From contig CALUGA010000005.1 of NCBI GenBank assembly GCA_944320105.1, positions 61,853 through 125,852 of the forward strand: DNA of 64,000 bases, written 5' to 3'. Shown here one piece after another: positions 35,160 to 44,064 of this stretch. The stretch comes from an uncultured Prevotella sp. (GTDB lineage: Bacteria > Bacteroidota > Bacteroidia > Bacteroidales > Bacteroidaceae). Positions within the stretch are counted from its first letter, which is position 1. Each line of letters begins with the position of its first letter. The notes beneath the pieces were generated by a model. That model ran no database searches. It saw only the letters and a program-made list of their open reading frames with translations, and was not told the DNA's origin. The position numbers and the translations under genes are program-made.

Positions 35160-35685
35160 TGCGCGCGGGGCTAATCCCGCAACAGGATGCAGGTGGGTTG
35201 CAAACTGGTCTGAGCATGGGAGGCACGTAGAATGTACGTGGGAGGCACGTGGAATGTACGTGGGAGGCACGTGGAAGATACGTAAGAAGCATGTAGAACG
35301 TACAATGAGACTCCCACGCAAGCTTCCACGTATCTCCCACGCAAGCTTCCACGTTGCGGCGGGTTTGCAACCCGCCGCCGTCTGTGGCCGGGTCTGCGAC
35401 CCGGGAAAGGGAATAGTGGCGCAACTTTAGGAGGTGCCGCATTCCTGCGGCGCAAAACATTTAGGAAAATAGTCTGACGCGGGTTGCAAACCCGCAACAG
35501 GATGCAGGCGGGTTGCAAACCCGCCTGAACGTGGAAGTTACGTGGAATTACACGTGGATGGTACGTGGAAGTTACGTGGAATATATGTGGAAGTTACGTG
35601 GAATATATGTGGAATATACGTGGAATGTACGTGGAATGTACGTGGAATATACGTGGAATGTACGTGGAAGATGCTCGGGAGAATG
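35160..35685. repeat. Palindrome plus 11/22-bp minisatellite repeats, locus C
   Basis: Two adjoining arrays. Array 1 (35215-35360) has the 22-bp unit GGGAGGCACGTGGAATGTAC and inverted CTTCCACG copies, bounded by GCGGGTTTGCAACCCGC and CCGGGTCTGCGACCCGG. After GACGCGGGTTGCAAACCCGC and GGCGGGTTGCAAACCCGC, array 2 (35530-35670) has about twelve 11-bp units ACGTGGAATAT or ACGTGGAATGT. With an 11-bp period a translated frame cannot stay in register, which argues against coding. Confidence 0.87.
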
Positions 35686-35748
35686 TGCTTACCGCACGTT
35701 GAGGCCGTTTTTCTTGTTGGCCCGGCGTGAAAATGGCAAATTTTTGTG

Positions 35749-35756
35749 TACCTTTG
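35749..35756 (+). promoter_or_regulatory. -7 box of the AraC-type regulator
   Basis: TACCTTTG, exact TAnnTTTG match, 25 bp upstream of the chosen ATG. No clear -33 element; the locus C minisatellite ends about 80 bp upstream. Confidence 0.6.
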
Positions 35757-35781
35757 TGCAAGGTTAAAAAAACTGATTGCC

Positions 35782-36864
35782 ATGCCAGTGATGAGTCTCA
35801 CATCGTTCTTCAACGGCGTCTCCACGGCCTACTTGGCCATGAACGCCTGCCGGCTGCTCTCGCAGCGGGGACGCACGAGGCTGCGCGTGCTGCTCGGTGC
35901 CATCTTCGCTTACTGGGCGCTGGCCACGGCCAAGGACCTCGTGTCGCTCATGCCGGGCAGCTACACGCCCGCCCTGCTCGACCTCATACAGATGGCCGAC
36001 GGCTGGAGCGCCGTAACCCTGGCCTGCCTCCTCTTTGAGCTAACCATGCCGGGATGGGTTACGTGGCGGCGCGTGGCCATGCTCGCGCTGCCCTTCATGG
36101 CCTTCACCGCCGCCTACGCCGCCTGGCCCAGCCACGCCATGGCCACGGCCTACCTTGCCTTCCTCGCCTTCTTCGGTGCCACGGCCCTGCGCATTGGCTA
36201 CGCAAAGGCCGAGGTGTACACCGCTTATCTATACCGCAACTACTCCAGCATAGAGCGCATGGACATATCGTGGCTGCGCAAGATTTACGTGGCGGGCTTC
36301 GCCTATATGCTCTTCTGGGTGGTTATCACCGTGGTGCGCCACCCCGTGCTCGACTCCATGATCTACCTTGCGGGCATTGCCTTCTGGCAACTCGTGCTCC
36401 ACTATTGCGAAGACCTGCAGCCCGTGGTGCCCGAACCTGACGATGCCGACGTGGCGGCGGCAGCCTCGACGGACTTGCGCGACTATCCCTTTGCGGGGCT
36501 GTTGGAGAGCGTGGTGGAGGGCGAGGCACTCTATCTGGACCCAAAGCTGTCGCTCGCGCAGCTGGCCAAGAGGCTCGGCACCAACAGGACATACATCAGC
36601 CAGTACTTCAACAACGTGAAGAACACAACCTTCTACGACTACGTAAACGCGCTGCGCATAAACAAAAAAAGCCTACCCATGATGCGGGAGCATCCTGAGT
36701 ACGCTTTTGACTATGTGGCGCGGCAGAGCGGCTTCAACTCGCTGTCTACGTTCCACCGCGCCTTCCGTAAGTACACCGGCACCACGCCGGGCGGCTTCAT
36801 GGGCGACGACGCAGCCACGCAGGATGCCTGCGGAGAGTGCGCCCGGCCCGATGGAATGGGCTAA
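35782..36864 (+). CDS. Membrane-anchored AraC-family transcriptional regulator
   Basis: A 360-aa regulator with six or seven N-terminal helices (residues ~5-215) and a C-terminal AraC DNA-binding domain. The two HTHs are LSLAQLAKRLGTNRTYISQY and EYAFDYVARQSGFNSLSTFH, ending FRKYTGTTPGGF. The layout suggests sensing in or through the membrane with direct DNA binding. ATG 35782 lies after the -7 box; the frame from 35746 would begin inside the promoter. The target is unknown, and no clear partner is adjacent. Confidence 0.88.
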   Translation: MPVMSLTSFFNGVSTAYLAMNACRLLSQRGRTRLRVLLGAIFAYWALATAKDLVSLMPGSYTPALLDLIQMADGWSAVTLACLLFELTMPGWVTWRRVAMLALPFMAFTAAYAAWPSHAMATAYLAFLAFFGATALRIGYAKAEVYTAYLYRNYSSIERMDISWLRKIYVAGFAYMLFWVVITVVRHPVLDSMIYLAGIAFWQLVLHYCEDLQPVVPEPDDADVAAAASTDLRDYPFAGLLESVVEGEALYLDPKLSLAQLAKRLGTNRTYISQYFNNVKNTTFYDYVNALRINKKSLPMMREHPEYAFDYVARQSGFNSLSTFHRAFRKYTGTTPGGFMGDDAATQDACGECARPDGMG

Positions 36865-36899
36865 AACAAGCCCTGAAACCTCGTTCTTGCCCGTGGAGG

Positions 36900-37307
36900 C
36901 TATTTGCCCGGGTCGAGTCGCCACTGGCCGTCGTCGCCGAGGCGCAGCTTCATCTCTTCCTGTTTCTCCTCGCCGTCGCCGTAAACAACCTTCATCTCCA
37001 CGCTGGCGGTCTTGCCGTCCTCGGCTATGGTCTCCGAAAGCATCTCGTAGCTCTTTATCCCGCCTTTCTTGTCGAGCGTGGTTGCGGCCTTTGAGCGCAG
37101 CATGTCGGCCATGGCCTTCTTCTGCTCCTCTACTTCCTGGCCCTCCTTGCCGTCGGTGTCTATGAGGTCAACGTAGCCCTCGTAGTCCTTGTCCTGGATG
37201 CACTTCACGGCCTTTTCGGCCACACTTGTGGGCGTGTTGCCCCCTGAGCATGATGCCATTGCGAGCATGAACGCCGCCATGGCGATGAAACCGATGATTT
37301 TCTTCAT
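36900..37307 (-). CDS. DUF4878 lipoprotein
   Basis: A 135-aa lipoprotein: signal MKKIIGFIAMAAFMLAMASC, lipidated Cys20. SVAEKAVKCIQDKDYEGYVD, then the sheet ASVEMKVVYGDGEEKQEEM and KLRLGDDGQWRLDPGK, are typical of DUF4878, an NTF2-like fold of unknown role in Bacteroidetes. Convergent with the AraC regulator and 60 bp before the YiiX-like gene's stop on the same strand. Confidence 0.85.
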   Translation of the reverse strand: MKKIIGFIAMAAFMLAMASCSGGNTPTSVAEKAVKCIQDKDYEGYVDLIDTDGKEGQEVEEQKKAMADMLRSKAATTLDKKGGIKSYEMLSETIAEDGKTASVEMKVVYGDGEEKQEEMKLRLGDDGQWRLDPGK

Positions 37308-37367
37308 AAATTCTTCGTTTTTAAAAGGTTTGTAATTATGGTTGGTTATAGGTTTTGCGGTATGTCC

Positions 37368-37982
37368 TCAGAACTCGGCCACCACCCTCAGCCGCCGCGA
37401 GCGGCGGAAGTCTGACGGCAGTATCACGCCCTTGAGGCTTAGGCCCGGCAGGTTTATGTCGTGGCGCGGCGTGGCGGCTATGGGCAGTCCCTCGGCGGCG
37501 TAGGCGGCCTCCACAAGCTCCGAGCAGTACACCCGCGTGGTGTCGTGGCAGTCGTAGTCGTGGTCGAAGAGCGCGCGGCGGCGGTAGGCAGCCATGGCCC
37601 TTGCCGCTGCGCGGGCAGCCACCGCGCTGTCGGCGCAGCGCATTATGCAGCCCCTGGTGGCGCGGCCCGGGTCGTAGTAGGCTTCGGGCGGTTCGAGTTT
37701 CACGCGGTCGGGGTCGCCCTCAAAGTCGGGTTCGCCCGGCACGGCGTGGGCCACCATCATCACCCCGGCGGAGTCTACCACCATGCCCACGTGGGAGTAA
37801 GCGCCCCCGGCGTCGGCCATGAGCACGGCGTGGCTGGCCATGCCGCCTCCGCGTCGCAGCACCACATCGCCCGGCTTGAGCCTTATGTCCTCCGGCAGCA
37901 GTGGCACCCCCGTGTCCACCTTGCCGGAGCAGGCCGCCGTGAGCGCGGCAGCGATGGCCAAGGCGGCCAGTATCCTCACCAT
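37368..37982 (-). CDS. YiiX/YebB-like NlpC/P60-type cysteine hydrolase, lipoprotein
   Basis: A 204-aa protein: lipoprotein signal MVRILAALAIAAALTAACSG, then a permuted papain-like fold. IRLKPGDVVLRRGGGM, AGGAYSHVGMVVDSAGVMMV (active-site His) and DTTRVYCSELVEAAYAAEG (active-site Cys) are the YiiX signatures. Family members act on amide or ester bonds in lipids or peptides; the substrate is unknown. ATG 37982 is chosen because it gives the signal; TATATTTG at 38013-38006 is the -7 box, so ATGs further up are excluded. Confidence 0.85.
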   Translation of the reverse strand: MVRILAALAIAAALTAACSGKVDTGVPLLPEDIRLKPGDVVLRRGGGMASHAVLMADAGGAYSHVGMVVDSAGVMMVAHAVPGEPDFEGDPDRVKLEPPEAYYDPGRATRGCIMRCADSAVAARAAARAMAAYRRRALFDHDYDCHDTTRVYCSELVEAAYAAEGLPIAATPRHDINLPGLSLKGVILPSDFRRSRRLRVVAEF

Positions 37983-38005
37983 ATTTATATTTGCTTGCAC
38001 TTTTG

Positions 38006-38013
38006 CAAATATA
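38006..38013 (-). promoter_or_regulatory. -7 box of the YiiX-like gene
   Basis: TATATTTG on the minus strand, 23 bp upstream of the start; no clear -33 element. Confidence 0.6.
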
Positions 38014-38049
38014 CGTAAAAAACGCGAGAGGGGCTGCATTGGGTGGCGG

Positions 38050-38096
38050 CGGGCTTGTGTCAATAAGTAAAAAGGCTTGTATCAATAAGTAAAAAA
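38050..38096. repeat. Tandem 22-bp direct repeat
   Basis: Two adjacent copies of GGCTTGT(G/A)TCAATAAGTA followed by AAAA, one mismatch between them. It lies between the divergent YiiX-like gene and the transporter gene. The rest of 38097-38239 shows no gene. Confidence 0.7.
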
Positions 38097-38239
38097 CGCG
38101 GTTTTTGTGGCCTTTTGCCGCAAAAAGCGGCGGAAACCATGGCAGCGGGCTGCGGCCTGTGCGTGAGGTGCGGCTGCCTCGCGGCCTTGCCGCAGGGCGG
38201 GGCAGGCAGGCGTTTTTTGCAAAGTAGCGTGGCATTTTC

Positions 38240-38270
38240 TTTGCCGTTCAGTCTTTTTAGGCTATCTTTG
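38240..38270 (+). promoter_or_regulatory. Promoter of the SpmA/SpmB-like gene
   Basis: TTTG at 38240-38243, 19 bases, TATCTTTG at 38263-38270; the ATG is 26 bp further. Confidence 0.82.
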
Positions 38271-38296
38271 CAAGTTACAAACGTGATTCAAGTAAT

Positions 38297-39526
38297 ATGG
38301 TCTTAAACTACATCTGGATAGCGTTTTTCCTCGTGGCCTTCGCCATTGGCATATTCAAGCTCGTGGTTATGGGCGACGCCGGGGTGTTCCCGGCCATGAT
38401 GGACTCTACGTTCGCCTCGGCCAAGACGGCGTTCGAGATATCGCTCGGCCTCACGGGCGTGCTCTCGCTGTGGCTCGGCATAATGAAGATAGGCGAGAAG
38501 GGGGGCGTGGTGAGCGCGCTCTCGCGGCTGCTCAGCCCCGTGTTCGTGCGCCTTTTCCCCGGCATACCCAAAGGCCACCCGGCCACGGGAAGCATCTTCA
38601 TGAACATAGCCGCCAACATGCTGGGGCTTGACAACGCCGCCACGCCGCTGGGCCTGCGCGCCATGGAGCAGCTGCAGGGGCTTAACAAGAAGAAGGACAC
38701 GGCCACCAACCCGATGATAATGTTCCTCGTGCTCAACACGAGCGGACTGACCATCATACCTATAAGCATACTTGTCTACCGCGCGCAGATGGGCGCGGCG
38801 CAGCCCACCGACGTGTTTGTGCCAATACTGCTGGCCACGTTCTGCTCTACATTGGCGGGCATCGTGGCCACGAGCATCTACCAGCGCATAAACCTCCTTA
38901 ACCGCACGCTGCTCCTTACGCTGGGCGGCGCGTGCGTAGCGGTGGCGGCGGTGGTGTGGGGCTTCGGCCAGTTGGACAAGGACTCGATGAACACCGTGAG
39001 CACCTCGGTGGCCAACATACTGCTGATGACCATCATGGTGGGCTTCATCCTGGCAGGCGTGAGGAAGCGGGTGAATGTTTACGATGCCTTCATCGAGGGC
39101 GCCAAGGAGGGCTTCGGCACCGCCGTGCGCATCATTCCTTACCTCGTGGCCATGCTCGTGGCCATCGGGGTGTTCCGCGCCTCGGGGGCCATGGACATGA
39201 TCGTGGGCGGCGTGCGCTGGGCCGTGGAGGCCTGCGGGGGCGACGGCGAGTTTGTGGGCGCGCTGCCCACAGCGCTCATGAAGCCCCTATCGGGCAGCGG
39301 GGCCAGGGGCATGATGGTCGATGCCATGGCCACTTACGGCGCCGACTCGTTCGTGGGGCGCCTGAGCTGCGTGCTGCAAGGCTCCACCGACACCACGTTC
39401 TACATCCTCGCCGTCTACTTCGGCAGCGTTGGCGTGCGCTACACCCGCCATGCCGTGGCCTGCGGCCTGCTGGCCGACCTGGCCGGGGTAATAGCCGCCA
39501 TCGCCGTGTGCTACATGTTCTTTTAA
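38297..39526 (+). CDS. Nucleoside-recognition (SpmA/SpmB-like fusion) membrane protein
   Basis: A 409-aa polytopic protein containing two Gate-type nucleoside-recognition domains, equivalent to SpmA and SpmB fused. The first half has GIMKIGEKGGVVSALSRLL, FPGIPKGHPATGSIFMNIAA and NMLGLDNAATPLGLRAMEQL. The second has YDAFIEGAKEGFGTAVRIIP, ALPTALMKPLSGSGARGMMV and VLQGSTDTTFYILAVYFGSV. Bacteroidetes carry it without sporulating; the transported substrate is unknown. A short GGTAAAAA repeat follows the stop. Confidence 0.88.
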   Translation: MVLNYIWIAFFLVAFAIGIFKLVVMGDAGVFPAMMDSTFASAKTAFEISLGLTGVLSLWLGIMKIGEKGGVVSALSRLLSPVFVRLFPGIPKGHPATGSIFMNIAANMLGLDNAATPLGLRAMEQLQGLNKKKDTATNPMIMFLVLNTSGLTIIPISILVYRAQMGAAQPTDVFVPILLATFCSTLAGIVATSIYQRINLLNRTLLLTLGGACVAVAAVVWGFGQLDKDSMNTVSTSVANILLMTIMVGFILAGVRKRVNVYDAFIEGAKEGFGTAVRIIPYLVAMLVAIGVFRASGAMDMIVGGVRWAVEACGGDGEFVGALPTALMKPLSGSGARGMMVDAMATYGADSFVGRLSCVLQGSTDTTFYILAVYFGSVGVRYTRHAVACGLLADLAGVIAAIAVCYMFF

Positions 39527-39568
39527 GGGTAAAAGGGTAAAAAAATAAAAAGGTAAAAATTTAAAAGA
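39527..39568. repeat. GGGTAAAA-type short repeat
   Basis: Five degenerate 7-9-bp units (GGGTAAAA, GGGTAAAAAAAT, AGGTAAAAATT) between two plus-strand genes. The same motif recurs at 62758-62800. Confidence 0.7.
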
Positions 39569-39592
39569 TAATCCGCCGCAAGGCTGCATGTC

Positions 39593-40168
39593 ATGGTCGA
39601 TGAGAACAAAAAGAAAATAAGCAGCTACAAGACGCTGCGCGTGTACATGAAAAGCGAGTGCGTCTACGACGTGACCCACTACTTCGTGCGCACGTTTCTC
39701 GACCGCCTGCACGACCGCACGGCCGACCAGATGCTGCAGGCGGCGCGCTCGGGCAAGCAGAACATTGTGGAAGGCTACAGCGACGCCGAAGGCTCTACTG
39801 AGTCGGAGCACAAGCTCACGGTGATAGCCAAGGGCAGCATGGAGGAGCTGAAGGAGGACTACCAGGACTACTTGCGCAACAACGGGCTGGAAACTTGGGG
39901 ACCTGGGCATTATAAGTACAAGGCAAGTGTGCCGCTCTGCCGCAAGCACAACGACAGCGCGTGGTATAGGCGGCAGATACAGGGGCGCTCTGCCGAGGAC
40001 GTGGCCAACATAGCCCTTATCGCCATCCACCAGACGCTGGCCTTGCTCCGAGGGCTTATCGACTACCTCGACCGCAAGTTTCTGCGCGAAGGTGGTGTGA
40101 AAGAGCAGCGCTACCGCGCCAGGATGGAATACCGAAGCAGGCAGAACAATGGCGTGGAAAGGCAATAG
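39593..40168 (+). CDS. Four-helix-bundle (S23/IVP-like) protein with suffix domain
   Basis: A 191-aa soluble protein. KTLRVYMKSECVYDVTHYFV, DRTADQMLQAARSGKQNIVE and GYSDAEGSTESEHKLTVIAK match the four-helix-bundle family first seen in rRNA intervening sequences. The C-terminal part (DVANIALIAIHQTLALLRGL) fits the suffix subtype. Function is unknown; these pentameric-bundle proteins are suspected of binding nucleic acid. No rRNA is nearby. It lies between repeats on both sides, ahead of the flippase gene. Confidence 0.8.
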   Translation: MVDENKKKISSYKTLRVYMKSECVYDVTHYFVRTFLDRLHDRTADQMLQAARSGKQNIVEGYSDAEGSTESEHKLTVIAKGSMEELKEDYQDYLRNNGLETWGPGHYKYKASVPLCRKHNDSAWYRRQIQGRSAEDVANIALIAIHQTLALLRGLIDYLDRKFLREGGVKEQRYRARMEYRSRQNNGVERQ

Positions 40169-40305
40169 GGCATGAGTGGGTAGGTGGGTGGCATAGGTTT
40201 GGTAGGTGGCGTATGGCGAGGCTAAAACTATGCCAAGCCATCCCTACGGCACATAACTTCCCACTACATCCCCTACCGCACCTATTTTAGAATAAAGAAA
40301 AGACA
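40169..40305. repeat. GTAGGTGG-type spacer
   Basis: Short-period GT-rich repeat (GTGGGTAGGTGGGTGGCATA, TTTGGTAGGTGGCGTATGG) followed by pyrimidine-rich counterpart (CCACTACATCCCCTACCGCA). The two halves are partly complementary and could fold into a hairpin. Confidence 0.5.
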
Positions 40306-41805
40306 ATGGCAAACTTAAAATCTCTGGCCAAGGACACGGCCATCTACGGGCTTTCGAGCATAGTGGGCAGGTTTCTCAACTACCTGCTCGTGCCGCTCTA
40401 CACGGCCAAGCTGTCGGCCGAGAGCGGCGGCTACGGCGTGATAACCAACGTGTATGCCTACACGGCGCTGCTGCTCGTGGTGCTCACCTACGGCATGGAG
40501 ACTACGTTCTTCCGCTTCGTCAACAAGGAGGGCGAGGACCCGCGGCGCGTCTACTCAACCATCCTCATCAGCGTGGGCAGCACGTCGCTCGCCTTCATCG
40601 CCCTCGTGCTGGCCTTCATAGGGCCGGTGTCGGCCTTCATGGGCTACGCCGACCACCCCTCATACGTGTGGACCATGGCCATGACCGTGGCCATCGACGC
40701 CTTCCAGTGCATACCTTTCGCCTACCTGCGCCACACTAAGCGCCCGCTCAAGTTCGCCGCGCTGAAGCTCCTCTTCATCGTGATGAACATCGTGCTCAAC
40801 CTCGTTTGCTTCGTGGCCATGCCCGCCATGACGGGCCGCCCCACCGACGTGGGCTTCGCTTTCTACGTCAACCTGGCCTGCACCGCCTCCATTACGTTCT
40901 GCTTCTGGCGCGAGCTTACGGGCTTCCGCTACGTGTTCGACCGCGCACTCATGCGCCGGATGCTCTCCTACAGCTGGCCCGTGCTCGTGCTGGGCATAGC
41001 CGGAATACTTAACCAAACGGCCGACAAGATTCTCTTTCCCTACATCTACCACTCGCCCGACGCCCACCAGCAGCTCGGCATATACGGCGCGGCGTCGAAG
41101 ATTGCCATGATAATGGCCATGATAACGCAGGCTTTCCGCTACGCCTACGAGCCGTTTGTGTTTGGCAAGGCCCGCGACAAGGACAACCGCCAGACCTACG
41201 CCAAGGCCATGAAGTACTTCGTTATCTTCACCCTGCTGGCCTTCCTCGTGGTGGTGGGCTACCTCGGGCTGCTCAAGTTCATCATAGGGCGCGACTACTG
41301 GAGCGGCCTCAGGGTGGTGCCGATAGTGATGGCCGCCGAGATAATGATGGGCGTTTACTTCAACCTCTCGTTCTGGTACAAGCTCACCGACCGCACCATC
41401 TGGGGCGCATGGTTCTCGGGGGCGGGCTGCGCCGTGCTCATAGCGGTCAACGTAATCTTCGTGCCGCGCTACGGCTACATGGCCTGCGCATGGGCCGGGG
41501 TGGCCGGATACGCCACCGCCATGCTGCTGAGCTACTTCGTGGGGCAGCGCCATTACCCCATAAGCTACCCCGTGGGGCGTATCCTCTCCTACGTTGCGCT
41601 GGCCGCCGCGCTCTACTGCGGCATGGCTGCGGCCAACGAGCGGCTGCCTCTCTGGGGCGCCGTGGCAGTGAACACCGCGCTCATAGCCGTGTTCGTGGCC
41701 TACACGGTGAAGCGCGACTTCCCCCTCTCGGCCCTGCCGGTGGTGGGCCGCCGCTTCCGCAAGCCCGCAAAAAAGGACAATGACATCAATCAAGACAACA
41801 CATAA
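40306..41805 (+). CDS. Polysaccharide/lipid flippase (MOP superfamily)
   Basis: A 499-aa polytopic protein with about 14 hydrophobic helices. The opening MANLKSLAKDTAIYGLSSIV GRFLNYLLVPLYT is typical of Wzx-like oligosaccharide flippases in Bacteroidetes; later AYEPFVFGKARDKDNRQTYA and GVYFNLSFWYKLTDRTIWGA agree. Likely substrate is an undecaprenyl-linked glycan, but no glycosyltransferases are adjacent. It ends 5 bp before the S46 peptidase gene, so the two may be cotranscribed. Confidence 0.88.
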   Translation: MANLKSLAKDTAIYGLSSIVGRFLNYLLVPLYTAKLSAESGGYGVITNVYAYTALLLVVLTYGMETTFFRFVNKEGEDPRRVYSTILISVGSTSLAFIALVLAFIGPVSAFMGYADHPSYVWTMAMTVAIDAFQCIPFAYLRHTKRPLKFAALKLLFIVMNIVLNLVCFVAMPAMTGRPTDVGFAFYVNLACTASITFCFWRELTGFRYVFDRALMRRMLSYSWPVLVLGIAGILNQTADKILFPYIYHSPDAHQQLGIYGAASKIAMIMAMITQAFRYAYEPFVFGKARDKDNRQTYAKAMKYFVIFTLLAFLVVVGYLGLLKFIIGRDYWSGLRVVPIVMAAEIMMGVYFNLSFWYKLTDRTIWGAWFSGAGCAVLIAVNVIFVPRYGYMACAWAGVAGYATAMLLSYFVGQRHYPISYPVGRILSYVALAAALYCGMAAANERLPLWGAVAVNTALIAVFVAYTVKRDFPLSALPVVGRRFRKPAKKDNDINQDNT

Positions 41806-41810
41806 CAGAT

Positions 41811-43928
41811 ATGAAGAAAGCTACTTTTTTGATTGCCGCCGCGCTGTCGGCGGCTCCGTCCATGGCCGATGAGGGCATGTGGACGCTCTACGACCTGCCT
41901 CAGGCCGTTTACAGCCAGATGCAGCAGTACGGTTTCAGTGTGCCTTACGACGGCCTCTACTCCTCAAAGAACGCGCTCAAGAACGTTGTGCTCAACTTCG
42001 GCGGGTTCTGCTCGGGAGTGGTCGTCTCGCCCGACGGGCTCGTCTTCACCAACCACCACTGCGGCTTCTCGGCCATCAACGCCCACTCCACCGTGGAGCA
42101 CGACTACATGAAGAACGGCTTCTACGCCAAGTCGTTTGCCGAGGAGCTGCCCAACGAAGACCTCTTCGTGAGCTTCATGGTTGAGCAGGAGGACGTGACC
42201 GACAAGCTCGCCCAGATGGGCATCTACAGCATGAAGCCGTCGCGCCAGGCCGAGTTCGTAGACTCGCTCGAGAACGCGTGGTCGAAGGATGTGAAGGCCA
42301 AGGACTCCACGCTGCGCCTGGAGCTGAAGCCCTTCTACGAGGGAAACAAGTACTACGCCACCACTTACCGCGACTTCCGCGACGTGCGCCTCGTGTTCAC
42401 CGTGCCTAAGTCGATGGGCAAGTTCGGCGGCGAGACCGACAACTGGATGTGGCCCCGCCAGACGTGCGACTTCTCCGTGTTCCGCATCTACGCCGACCCG
42501 AAGACCAACGGCCCGGCCGACTACAGCAAGGACAACGTGCCTTACCGCCCCGAGGCATGGGCGCCGGTGTCGCTCGACGGCTACAAGGCCGGCGACTACG
42601 CCATGACCATAGGCTACCCCGGCTCCACCAACCGCTACCTCTCGTCGTACGGCATCCGCCAGAGGCGCGACGCCAGCAACGAGCCGCGCGCCCAGGTGCG
42701 TGGCGTAAAGCAGGAGGTGATGGCCCGCCACATGGCGCAGAGCGACGCAGTGCGCATAAAGTACGAAACGGCCTATGCCTCAAGCTCCAACTACTGGAAG
42801 AACTCCATCGGCATGAACAAGTGCATCGACAGCATAGGGCTGATAGCCCAGAAGGCCGCCTTCGAGCAGAAGGTGAGGCAGTACGTCGATTCCACGGGCT
42901 ACCTCAAGGGCAAGCTCGACTTCGACGAGCTGAAGCGCGTCTACGACGGATGCCATGCCCTGATGCGCTCGCGCACATTCTTCGGCGAGACTTTCTTCGG
43001 AACGAACGAGCTGGCCACCCGCGCCATACGCGTACACAACGGCATGGAGGTGAAAGGGCCTGAGAAGAAAAAGAAGAAACAGTACGTGCAGTTCGATGAC
43101 AACAGCGACAAGTGGGACGAGGCCACCGACAAGGAGGTGTACGCCGTGCTGCTGGAGAACTACCGCAAGCAGGTGCCTGCCAAGTACCTGCCCGCCTTCT
43201 ACAAGGACATCGACGCATCCTTCGGCGGCGACTGCCGCAAGTACGTTGACTATGTGTGGGCCAACTCCATCCTCATGAAGCCGGGCGAGAAGATCTACGT
43301 AAACAAGAAGAGCTTCCTCAAGGACCCCGGCGTGAAGATGGGGCTCGACATAACCGAGGTGATGGGCGACATGAACGCCCCGCTCAAGGCCATCTACGAC
43401 TCCATCGACGTGCAGGAGCGCTACCTCTGCGCGGCCAAGCTGCGCATGGAGCAGGACATGCCCAACTACAGCGACGCCAACTTCACCATGCGCCTCAGCT
43501 ACGGCCAGGTGGGCGGCTTTACCCTCGGCGGCAAGCCCTCGGGCTACTACACCACGGCCGAGAGCATAGTGGAGAAGATGAAGAGGGGCGGCGAGCAGCC
43601 CGACTACTTTGCCGAGCCGGTGATGCACCAGCTCATGTCGGCCTCCGACTTCGGCCGCTATGCCGACAAGACCACGGGCAAGATGCAGCTCTGCTTCCTC
43701 ACCAACAACGACATAACCGGCGGCAACAGCGGCTCGCCCATGTTCGACGGCAAGGGACGCCTCATTGGCCTGGCCTTCGACGGCAACTGGGACAGCCTGT
43801 CGAGCGACATCTTCTTCGACTCGCGCCTGGCTCGCTGCATAGGCGTTGACATACGCTACGTAATCTACATGATGGACAAGTGGGGCCACGCCGACCGCCT
43901 GCTCAACGAGATATTCAGCAAGAAATAA
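41811..43928 (+). CDS. S46-family dipeptidyl peptidase (DPP7/DPP11 type)
   Basis: A 705-aa exopeptidase that removes dipeptides in the periplasm. Signal peptide MKKATFLIAAALSAAPSMA. The catalytic His lies in SPDGLVFTNHHCGFSAIN (near residue 80), Asp in the RDFRDVRLVFT region, and Ser in DITGGNSGSPMFDGKGRLIG (near residue 639). The conserved end VDIRYVIYMMDKWGHADRL is present. From sequence alone I cannot tell hydrophobic (DPP7) from acidic (DPP11) P1 specificity. S46 peptidases supply amino acids for asaccharolytic metabolism. An 18-bp-stem terminator follows. Confidence 0.93.
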   Translation: MKKATFLIAAALSAAPSMADEGMWTLYDLPQAVYSQMQQYGFSVPYDGLYSSKNALKNVVLNFGGFCSGVVVSPDGLVFTNHHCGFSAINAHSTVEHDYMKNGFYAKSFAEELPNEDLFVSFMVEQEDVTDKLAQMGIYSMKPSRQAEFVDSLENAWSKDVKAKDSTLRLELKPFYEGNKYYATTYRDFRDVRLVFTVPKSMGKFGGETDNWMWPRQTCDFSVFRIYADPKTNGPADYSKDNVPYRPEAWAPVSLDGYKAGDYAMTIGYPGSTNRYLSSYGIRQRRDASNEPRAQVRGVKQEVMARHMAQSDAVRIKYETAYASSSNYWKNSIGMNKCIDSIGLIAQKAAFEQKVRQYVDSTGYLKGKLDFDELKRVYDGCHALMRSRTFFGETFFGTNELATRAIRVHNGMEVKGPEKKKKKQYVQFDDNSDKWDEATDKEVYAVLLENYRKQVPAKYLPAFYKDIDASFGGDCRKYVDYVWANSILMKPGEKIYVNKKSFLKDPGVKMGLDITEVMGDMNAPLKAIYDSIDVQERYLCAAKLRMEQDMPNYSDANFTMRLSYGQVGGFTLGGKPSGYYTTAESIVEKMKRGGEQPDYFAEPVMHQLMSASDFGRYADKTTGKMQLCFLTNNDITGGNSGSPMFDGKGRLIGLAFDGNWDSLSSDIFFDSRLARCIGVDIRYVIYMMDKWGHADRLLNEIFSKK

Positions 43929-43953
43929 GGGAGAGCACCTCTCTCTGGAACAA

Positions 43954-43993
43954 GCAATCAGGGGCTGCGCCATCCGGCGCAGCCCCTGATTGC
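43954..43993. terminator. Terminator after the S46 peptidase
   Basis: A perfect 18-bp stem (GCAATCAGGGGCTGCGCC / GGCGCAGCCCCTGATTGC) with loop ATCC, followed by TTT. It lies between convergent genes. Confidence 0.88.
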
Positions 43994-43996
43994 TTT

Positions 43997-44064
43997 GCCT
44001 ATAAGGCTTATATGGCCTATAATGACTTATAAGCCCTATAAGTCCTACAGGCCCACTAAGCCTT
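43997..44064. repeat. GGCCTATAA-type short repeats after the S46 peptidase
   Basis: CCTATAAGGCTTATATGGCC, TATAATGACTTATAAGCCC, TATAAGTCC: the same degenerate 9-bp motif as at 18118-18192. It abuts the stop of the GH127 gene. Confidence 0.72.

Noticed and set aside
35513-35767. 84-aa frame over the ACGTGG array
   Set aside because: An 11-bp period shifts frame at each unit; the product is an artefact of the repeat.
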